36,330 bases of DNA, from the NCBI RefSeq assembly GCF_001552355.1, contig NZ_BCRA01000058.1, positions 1-36,330 of the forward strand. The letters run 5' to 3'. The position numbers were made by a program, and so were the translations under genes. Source of the stretch: Microbacterium resistens NBRC 103078. Lineage in GTDB: Bacteria > Actinomycetota > Actinomycetes > Actinomycetales > Microbacteriaceae. Position 1 is the first letter of the stretch; every line of letters starts with the position of its first letter. Shown here piece by piece: positions 31,495 to 36,330 of the stretch. The notes beneath the pieces were generated by a model. It saw only the letters and a list, made by a program, of their open reading frames with translations, did not search any database and was not told where the DNA came from.

Positions 31495-32019
31495 TCAAGA
31501 AAGCTCCAAGCGTCGACGTGTACGGACGGTTCTGCCTGTCCCAGTTTCGATCGCTATGAATACGCCTCCGGCGTCAGCCCGAATCGTCTGACGTGTGGCA
31601 CTGATGAGGGCTTTCGCGTCTTGCAACTCGGCGTACCAAGTTGCGGACTCGCCCGGTTCGAGCCAGTACGGCAGTTGAGGTGACCACACGTTGCCTTCCG
31701 GGTACTGCGCGCTGGTTCCGCCTCGTTGCAGTTGGATGCCGAAGCGCGTGATCTTCGCACGCGACCTGCCGTGGTTGGTGACGTTGACCGCGATAACGTC
31801 CGGGCCATTCCAACCCTGCTCGCGCATCGAAGACATGTCCCTCAACTTGCTATTGCGGCCGACGGTTGAGACAACAGCGCCGCCGCGGCCCAGGACTCCG
31901 TGCTGGAGCGTGGCGCGAAGGCGAGGTCCGTCCAGGGCCCAAGCCGCAACCTGCCAGCCCAGAGCGAGCGCTGCCAGGATAAGGCTCAAGATCGCGATCG
32001 CAAGTGCGGCGACCTCCAT
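31495..32019 (-). CDS. Membrane-anchored beta-sandwich protein
   Basis: 174 aa. One N-terminal helix (residues about 3-28, ALAIAILSLILAALALGWQVAAW) is followed by a soluble domain with VIAVNVTNHGRSRAKITRFGIQL and PYWLEPGESATWYAEL. This is an Ig-like pattern common in actinobacterial island proteins of unknown role. It shares its start with the stop of the next gene upstream (TGATG), so the two are co-translated. Confidence 0.6.
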   Translation of the reverse strand: MEVAALAIAILSLILAALALGWQVAAWALDGPRLRATLQHGVLGRGGAVVSTVGRNSKLRDMSSMREQGWNGPDVIAVNVTNHGRSRAKITRFGIQLQRGGTSAQYPEGNVWSPQLPYWLEPGESATWYAELQDAKALISATRQTIRADAGGVFIAIETGTGRTVRTRRRLELS

Positions 32020-32456
32020 CAGGCGACCCCGGTCTCTTTGCGGATCTCGCGGAGAACAGCGCTAATCGCAAGTTGCGCCTCAAGAGCTTCCTTCTTGTAC
32101 TCCGGCATCTCCGGGTCGGCGAACGCAGCGCGCAAGCGGTCGTCGTTACCGACCTTCCGCTCCCAAAGCTCAGGGACCCGTTCAGGGCTGAGGACTCCAA
32201 CGAGCGTGAGTGCTTCCGCGCTCATTCGTGCTTGCTCGAGATCATCGGACGATCCACCGCCATTCAGATTCTGCGTCAGCCGTGTCAGCGCTTCAAGCTC
32301 GAACATTAGGTGCGAGTGCCGAAGTGCGCTTGCTCTGTCTGCATCAGCGATCCGGCGCGCATTCCTGCGGTCGAGCCCCGAGATAATCAGAGCGATAATC
32401 GCGGCAGCTACGGCTGCGAGAACGGCGGCAAGCTGGATTAGATCTGAAGTGGTCAT
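32019..32456 (-). CDS. Single-helix membrane protein with a helical cytoplasmic domain
   Basis: 145 aa. One membrane helix (residues about 6-27, IQLAAVLAAVAAAIIALIISGL) is followed by RRNARRIADADRASALRHSH and a helical domain (EALTRLTQNLNGG, EALEAQLAISAVLREIRKET) with coiled-coil character. No motif was recognised. First gene of a two-gene operon with the sandwich protein. TAGTCT stands 6 nt before the ATG. Confidence 0.6.
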   Translation of the reverse strand: MTTSDLIQLAAVLAAVAAAIIALIISGLDRRNARRIADADRASALRHSHLMFELEALTRLTQNLNGGGSSDDLEQARMSAEALTLVGVLSPERVPELWERKVGNDDRLRAAFADPEMPEYKKEALEAQLAISAVLREIRKETGVA

Positions 32457-32462
32457 GATCGA

Positions 32463-32468
32463 AGACTA
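32463..32468 (-). promoter_or_regulatory. -10 box for the two-gene membrane operon
   Basis: TAGTCT on the reverse strand, 6 nt before ATG 32456. Confidence 0.45.
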
Positions 32469-32559
32469 GGTTCAGGCTCCGACGTCGCTGTACGTACAGA
32501 CGTTGACACGGGTTGTTGCCGGGCCGTTCGGGTGCACGTGGTGGGCGAAGTCGGCGGCT

Positions 32560-32938
32560 CAAGGTACGGTCAAGCGAGCGATGTGCTCCTGATCGGTCGG
32601 CAGGCCACTGCTCACGGAGCCGTACGGTTACCTCTGGGTGGACGTCGAGTCCGAGTTCCTAGATCTCCCGGAGCACCGCCCCCTCTCGCGCCCGCGTCTT
32701 GTCTTGTCTGCCCTGTCGCGCGTGGTCATCGACCGTCATCGCCTCCAAGAGCAGCGACGAAGTGGGGCCCTCAAAATCGGGGCGGTCACGCTGAACAAAA
32801 GTCCCCGCTACGAAGTGAGGACAGGAACTTGTGGGCGACCTCGCTCTGGGCCAGGTAGAAGCAAACTGCCGAATCATCAACGTCCGACGTGAGGTCGACG
32901 ATGTCCTGCTCGTTCTTGTAGGTGAGCTTCATGCTCAT
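32560..32938 (-). pseudogene. Broken paralogue of the gene at 33244-33972
   Basis: It starts MSMKLTYKNEQDIVDLTSDV and continues CFYLAQSEVAHKFLSSLRSG. One extra G in a GGGG run then shifts the frame; the next frame reads TFVQRDRPDFEG and LLLEAMTVDDH until a TAG after REI. Beyond this GLDVHPEVTV and, in another frame, SVSSGLPTDQEHIARLTV can still be aligned with the intact neighbour. The rest is lost. A dead duplicate lying downstream of the live copy. Confidence 0.75.
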
Positions 32939-33028
32939 GCCGTGCTTTCAGCAGCGGCCGGTCCGCGAGTCGCGACATCGACGCCGGGCTAGGAGCGCGC
33001 ACCGGCCAGTCACATGATCGGCTGCGTG

Positions 33029-33160
33029 CTAGTCCTCTGCTTGTTCGGCATCGTCATATCGCGCTTCCTCGATTGCGTCGAGCATGCACCGCTTATGCGC
33101 GTCGACAACGGCTCGGTCGACCGGATGATCGACCAGGAACTCGTACAGGCTCATTGCCAT
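33029..33160 (-). CDS. Small acidic protein of 43 residues
   Basis: It reads MAMSLYEFLVDHPVDRAVVD and continues to EEARYDDAEQAED. AAGGAG lies 6 nt before ATG 33160, a good ribosome binding site. The product is helical and acidic, with no known motif. It follows the unknown gene at 33244 on the same strand after 83 bp and could be its partner, which is inference. Confidence 0.45.
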   Translation of the reverse strand: MAMSLYEFLVDHPVDRAVVDAHKRCMLDAIEEARYDDAEQAED

Positions 33161-33243
33161 CAGGTGCTCCTTACCGGCTGGCAGCGGGAGAGGGGTTCGG
33201 GTCAAGCCTCCATTATGGGGTGCTTGTGCCCGCCCCTGCGGCG

Positions 33244-33972
33244 TCATCTGTCCGACGAGACCATCCGACCTGCGTCGTAGACGAAGTGCTCGGACTTGTT
33301 CAGGAGGGCGACGTCAATGATCGTCATCGCCGGAAGCGGGATGACGCCGGCGTCTGTTTCGAGGCGCTTGTAGGGAGTCACCCACACGAAGCAGTCCGCT
33401 TCGGACCGCTGGATCGCGTCCACGAAGGCGGAGTCGGCGAACCATGCGTGCGGTCTACCTGTCACCACATCTCCTTCGCCCATGCCTTCGATATAAGCGG
33501 TGGACTCGTCGAACACAATGAAGCCCAACTCGTACCCCGGTCTCTCAGCGCGGTAGACCTCCGAGTTCCGAGCGTGCTTGAGCACCGTGCGCGTGAAGTG
33601 ATCTGCGTAGGCCCGGTAGTTGTGGTCCTTGTCCGTCGGGAGTCCGCTGCTGACCGAGGCGATGACCTTTGCATCAGGATGGACGTCGAGCCCAGACGTC
33701 TCGAGCTCGCGGATCACCTCGCTCTCCCGCATCCGCGTCCTGTCCTTCCTGCCCGGACGCGGGTGATCGTCCACGACCATCGCCTCCAACAGGAGCATTG
33801 CCACGGTGTCCTCGAAATCGGGGCGCTCTCGCTGGACAAAGGAGCCGCCTCTGAGTGATGCCAGGAATCGATGGGCCAGGCCGCTCTCCGCCGGGTAGAA
33901 GCACACGTCAGCGTCTTCGACATCCGCGACATGGTCGATGATGTCCCGGTCGTCCTCGTACGCGCGTTTCAT
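33244..33972 (-). CDS. Unknown protein, intact member of a duplicated pair
   Basis: 242 aa, soluble. Segments that look conserved, because the dead paralogue keeps them, are residues 45-70 (FVQRERPDF..., LLLEAMVVDDH) and 95-112 (GLDVHP..., SVSSGLPTD). RERPDF followed by an acid recalls the PD-(D/E)xK style of some nuclease-like proteins, but no Lys is placed correctly, so I do not call it a nuclease. The second half has LGFIVFDESTAYIEGMG. AGAGGAGC lies 6 nt before ATG 33972. The family is unrecognised. Confidence 0.55.
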   Translation of the reverse strand: MKRAYEDDRDIIDHVADVEDADVCFYPAESGLAHRFLASLRGGSFVQRERPDFEDTVAMLLLEAMVVDDHPRPGRKDRTRMRESEVIRELETSGLDVHPDAKVIASVSSGLPTDKDHNYRAYADHFTRTVLKHARNSEVYRAERPGYELGFIVFDESTAYIEGMGEGDVVTGRPHAWFADSAFVDAIQRSEADCFVWVTPYKRLETDAGVIPLPAMTIIDVALLNKSEHFVYDAGRMVSSDR

Positions 33973-34242
33973 GCGAGCTCCTCTTGTGTTGCCGGTTTTG
34001 GAGCGGTCGTTCACAGCGATCGGACCACGCTTCGAAAATGTCCACGCCGAGCCTGCGGCTGCTGCCTGCGGACGATCGTACCCACCTCGGTCAGCGCAGC
34101 GCCCCCAACGCCATTCCCGAGCGCGGCGCATTGCGGGTAGCTGCTCGCCGCAGGCAAGGCGGCACGTCGGAATCGTCATGCTACGGAACTTGTCGTTCTG
34201 CAGTACGTCTAGCGAGAGAGCTCTATATCGGCCGGCCCTTGG
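33973..34242. other. Gap with no clear gene
   Basis: 270 bp upstream of the unknown gene and beyond the recombinase stop. An open frame continues upstream of 33972 without a start signal. No repeat or hairpin stands out. Confidence 0.4.
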
Positions 34243-34818
34243 TCAATGCGATGTCGCCTGAGCGCCGCGGGTAAGGACCGCGTGAACGGTGCCGACGGAG
34301 ACTCCGACGTTCCGCGCGATGATACGGAGGGCTGCGCCCTTGTGCCGCTGAGACAGGATCGCCAGCCGGATCTGCTCGTCCACGACGCGCGGACGGCCGA
34401 TCACGGAGCCGTGCTGACGAGCGGCTTCCATGCCCCTCTTGATCCCGTCGCTCCGCATCTTCGCCTCCATCCGAGTGATCTCTCGCGCATTGGCGTTGAA
34501 CTCGGATTCCGCCCTGTAACTGCCTGCGTCACTTCCCTCTAGCACTCGAACTGGCGTGCCTTGTCGAAGCAGGTAGAGCAGGACGCGCCACCCATCGATG
34601 ATGTTCTGCGCGAGGTGCTTGACGCGCACGATCACGAGCACGTCGTCGGTCCCGAGCGCGCCCACAGCAGCTTGAAGCCCAGGGCGCGAACGGATCAGCA
34701 GCCGCCTACTCGCCTCTTCCTCGAAGACCTGCGCGCAAACGGAATGCAGCGTCGCCCGCTGATGCTCGACCTCATCCGCGACGTTCGTCACTCGAACCAG
34801 ACCGACGAACCTCACCAT
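34243..34818 (-). CDS. Small serine-recombinase-like protein with altered active site
   Basis: 191 aa aligned end to end with resolvase/invertases. The N-terminal VRFVGLVRVTN has Arg9 but Thr11 where the nucleophile Ser is expected. Arg45 (RSRPGL) is kept. The usual KLDRLGR reads RVKHLAQ, so Asp67, Arg68 and Arg71 of gamma-delta resolvase are Lys67, His68 and Gln71. The linker helix (MEAKMRSDGIKRGMEAARQHG, GRPRVV) and C-terminal HTH (ALRIIARNVGVSVGTVHAVL) look normal. DNA binding is probable and strand cleavage doubtful. It lies 190 bp from the right junction. ATG 34818 assumed; TTG 34827 possible. Confidence 0.7.
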   Translation of the reverse strand: MVRFVGLVRVTNVADEVEHQRATLHSVCAQVFEEEASRRLLIRSRPGLQAAVGALGTDDVLVIVRVKHLAQNIIDGWRVLLYLLRQGTPVRVLEGSDAGSYRAESEFNANAREITRMEAKMRSDGIKRGMEAARQHGSVIGRPRVVDEQIRLAILSQRHKGAALRIIARNVGVSVGTVHAVLTRGAQATSH

Positions 34819-34973
34819 CGAGAACAACTTGAGGAGGTCGCGGACGGCATACCCTTATTGAACACGTCTTCTCCGGCGTCCCGATCACAGTCATTCGAAA
34901 CGGGCCGCTGACCTGGGGAACGACCGACGAACGGTGGTCCTGCCAGCGCTTCGACCCCGAGTCGATTCACCAA

Positions 34974-35010
34974 AATTCGAGTTAGAGCGAATTGCGACCC
35001 TTCTCAACGT
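34974..35010 (+). other. attR: right junction of the island
   Basis: AATTCG (34974-34979) and CGAATT (34988-34993) form an inverted repeat 8 bp apart, followed by GCGACCCTTCTC and the core AACGT (35006-35010). Host trmH resumes with CGGGGCGGCC at 35011. The inverted repeat is a plausible recombinase-binding site. Confidence 0.65.
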
Positions 35011-35455
35011 CGGGGCGGCCTTCCGGGCCGCTGCGGGTCTCGGAGCGGACGCGGTGCTCGTCTCGCCGCGATGCGGCGACCCGCTCTACCGGCGGAGCGT
35101 CCGCGTCAGCATGGGGACGGTGTTCCAGGTGCCGTGGACGCGCTTCGACTCCTGGGAGCAGCTGCGGGGCGGGCTCGACGGCATCGGTATGGGGCTCGCT
35201 GCCCTCGCCCTCGATGAGACCGCCGTGCCGCTGGACGTGTACGCCGCCTCCCGCCCGTCCCGGGTCGCGCTCGCCTTCGGCACGGAGGGTGACGGGCTGT
35301 CCCGATGCGCGATCGCCGCCGCGGACGCGGTCGTCACGATCCCGATGTCCGGCGGAGTCGATTCGCTGAACATCGCCTCGACGGCCGCCGTCGTCCTGTG
35401 GGCGCTCGGGCACCCGCCTGCGCCGCAACAGGGCGGCGGGATCAGTCCGGGCTGA
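35006..35455 (+). pseudogene. Displaced native 3' part of trmH
   Basis: It reads NVGAAFRAAAGLGADAVLVS, DPLYRRSVRVSMGTVFQVPW, VALAFGTEGDGLS and IPMSGGVDSLNIASTAAVVLW, the host's own SPOUT domain without its N-terminal domain. Codon use is the high-GC host style, unlike the island copy. The rebuilt native gene (22813-23210 joined to 35011-35455) would encode about 280 residues. An open frame runs back to 34934 but has no ribosome binding site, so expression is unlikely. It overlaps the convergent SGNH gene by 14 bp. Confidence 0.85.
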
Positions 35456-36272
35456 CGGGAGAGGCCACCGGGGCCGGCGCGGGACGCTTCGCCTCGATGT
35501 CGTCGCCGGAGGACTGGTGCCGCAGCCGCCGGAGGACCCAGGGAACGAGGTGCTCCCGTGCCCAGACCAGATCGCCCGCCCGAGCCTCGCGCCAGGTGCG
35601 CACCGGGAGCGGGTCGGGCTGCATGGACTGGAGGTCGTTGGAGACGTTCAGCGCGCGCAGCACCATGCGGGCCACCTCGTGGTGCCCCAGGGCGTTCAGG
35701 TGCAGGCGGTCGTCGGCGAAGAACCGCGTGTCCTGGATCGCCTTGAGCCCCCACTGGTCGGCGACGATGCAGTCGTGACGGTCGGCGATCGCGCGCACGT
35801 TCTCGTTGTAGATCGCGACCTTCCCGCGGAAGGGGCGGAACACCGGGGTGAAGTCGGTGTCGATCCCGGTGAACAGGATCACGGCGGCGCCGGTGCGCGA
35901 CAGCCGGGTCACGACATCGTCGAGCTGGGCGGCGATCTCGTCCGGATCCGTCCGGGGACGGATCACATCGTTCCCGCCCGCGCAGACGGAGATGAGGTCG
36001 GGGCTCAGCGCGATCGCGGGCTCCACCTGCTCGTCGCTGATCTGCGCGATGAGCTTGCCGCGCACCGCGAGGTTCGCGTAGGCGAAGTCGTCGACCTGGG
36101 ACGAGAGCACCTCGGCGACGCGGTCCGCCCATCCCCGGTGACCGCCGGGGACGGAGGGGTCGGGGTCGCCGATCCCCTCGGTGAACGAGTCTCCGACGGC
36201 GACGAATCGACGCCACGGGTGAGGCGTCTCGTTCTCGACGAACGGGGTTCGGGGCGGTTCCTGCACGCTCAT
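35442..36272 (-). CDS. SGNH/GDSL hydrolase
   Basis: 276 aa. Block I is FVAVGDSFTEGIGD with the nucleophile Ser, block II has the Gly in LAVRGKL, block III is CAGGNDV with the Asn, and block V is DRLHLNALGHHEVA with the Asp and His. This is a full SGNH esterase/lipase catalytic set. No signal peptide precedes it, so it is probably cytoplasmic. The substrate is unknown. ATG 36272 follows GGAGG at 7 nt. Confidence 0.87.
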   Translation of the reverse strand: MSVQEPPRTPFVENETPHPWRRFVAVGDSFTEGIGDPDPSVPGGHRGWADRVAEVLSSQVDDFAYANLAVRGKLIAQISDEQVEPAIALSPDLISVCAGGNDVIRPRTDPDEIAAQLDDVVTRLSRTGAAVILFTGIDTDFTPVFRPFRGKVAIYNENVRAIADRHDCIVADQWGLKAIQDTRFFADDRLHLNALGHHEVARMVLRALNVSNDLQSMQPDPLPVRTWREARAGDLVWAREHLVPWVLRRLRHQSSGDDIEAKRPAPAPVASPVSPD

Positions 36273-36330
36273 GCGCTGCCTCCAGGGGGATATCGGCACC
36301 GGGATCACCGGCCGCGGGAACGAGCCTAGC
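36273..36330. other. Upstream region of the SGNH hydrolase
   Basis: 58 bp to the window end. It holds the GGAGG ribosome binding site of the reverse-strand gene; nothing else is recognised. Confidence 0.4.

Larger units (their letters stand above)
23211..35010. mobile_element. Composite genomic island inserted in the trmH gene
   Basis: About 11.8 kb with lower GC and different codon choice than the flanks (for example AAT, TTT and ATA codons). It splits the native trmH gene at AACGT and carries its own trmH 3' end in frame with the host 5' part. It holds two more decayed trmH pieces, a repeated att-like end sequence, a serine-recombinase-like gene near the right border, and defence-like cargo. 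No tyrosine integrase, transposase or conjugation gene is visible. The order of scars suggests repeated insertion at one site rather than a single event. Confidence 0.8.

Noticed and set aside
31365..31559. Short forward frame with CPVC
   Set aside because: The CPVC could suggest a zinc ribbon, but there is no second pair at a sensible spacing, no ribosome binding site and no family resemblance.
34934..35010. An open frame that extends the displaced trmH 3' part upstream into the island
   Set aside because: There is no ribosome binding site or promoter, and the added residues do not resemble the trmH N-terminal domain. It is chance open sequence next to the junction.
23211..35010. Island as a prophage or conjugative element
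   Set aside because: No capsid, terminase, portal, relaxase, coupling protein or tyrosine integrase sequence was seen.

Overview
This window is high-GC chromosomal DNA from an actinobacterium, most likely Microbacteriaceae and Microbacterium-like. The evidence is the gene content (divergent glgC/glgA, type B L31, a branched-chain amino acid catabolic locus) and the many starts placed 6-7 nt after a TANNNT box. The genus is inferred from memory of gene order, not from a search.

Bases 1-9223 are ordinary housekeeping DNA. They hold a truncated reverse-strand gene, fabG, an alpha/beta hydrolase, serB, divergent glgC and glgA, an ABC ATPase, rpmE (type B L31) with a structured leader and a strong terminator, two small unknown genes, a DEDDh exonuclease, a second alpha/beta hydrolase and an Lrp/AsnC regulator.

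Bases 9387-21242 form a branched-chain amino acid, mainly leucine, degradation locus. It holds E1 alpha, E1 beta and E2 of a branched-chain 2-oxoacid dehydrogenase, an MFS transporter and a TetR regulator. The divergent operon that follows encodes methylcrotonyl-CoA carboxylase beta and alpha, an isovaleryl-CoA-type dehydrogenase, a MaoC hydratase and a CitE-like lyase. The gene set parallels the Mycobacterium tuberculosis Rv2495c-Rv2502c region. Both regulators have candidate operators. A histidine phosphatase and a sirtuin follow.

Bases 22813-35455 hold a TrmH/SpoU rRNA/tRNA methyltransferase gene split by an island of about 11.8 kb (about 23211-35010). Joining the left host half, ending at codons for DHTNV, to the right host half, starting at codons for GAAFRAAAGLG, rebuilds a continuous native gene. 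The island brings its own trmH 3' end, which continues the host gene in frame and recreates the target site. Two further decayed trmH pieces (29441-29672 and 31149-31240) and a repeated att-like end sequence indicate several rounds of insertion at the same site. Cargo looks defence-like or accessory: a PrrC/RloC-like AAA ATPase, a DUF4062/TIR-like protein divergent from a HEAGH zincin, a GHKL ATPase-STAS pair, three small membrane proteins, and a duplicated unknown gene with one copy dead. Near the right end lies a small serine-recombinase-like protein that has lost several key catalytic residues.

Bases 35442-36272 resume the host chromosome with an SGNH hydrolase. No tRNA, rRNA or CRISPR array was seen.
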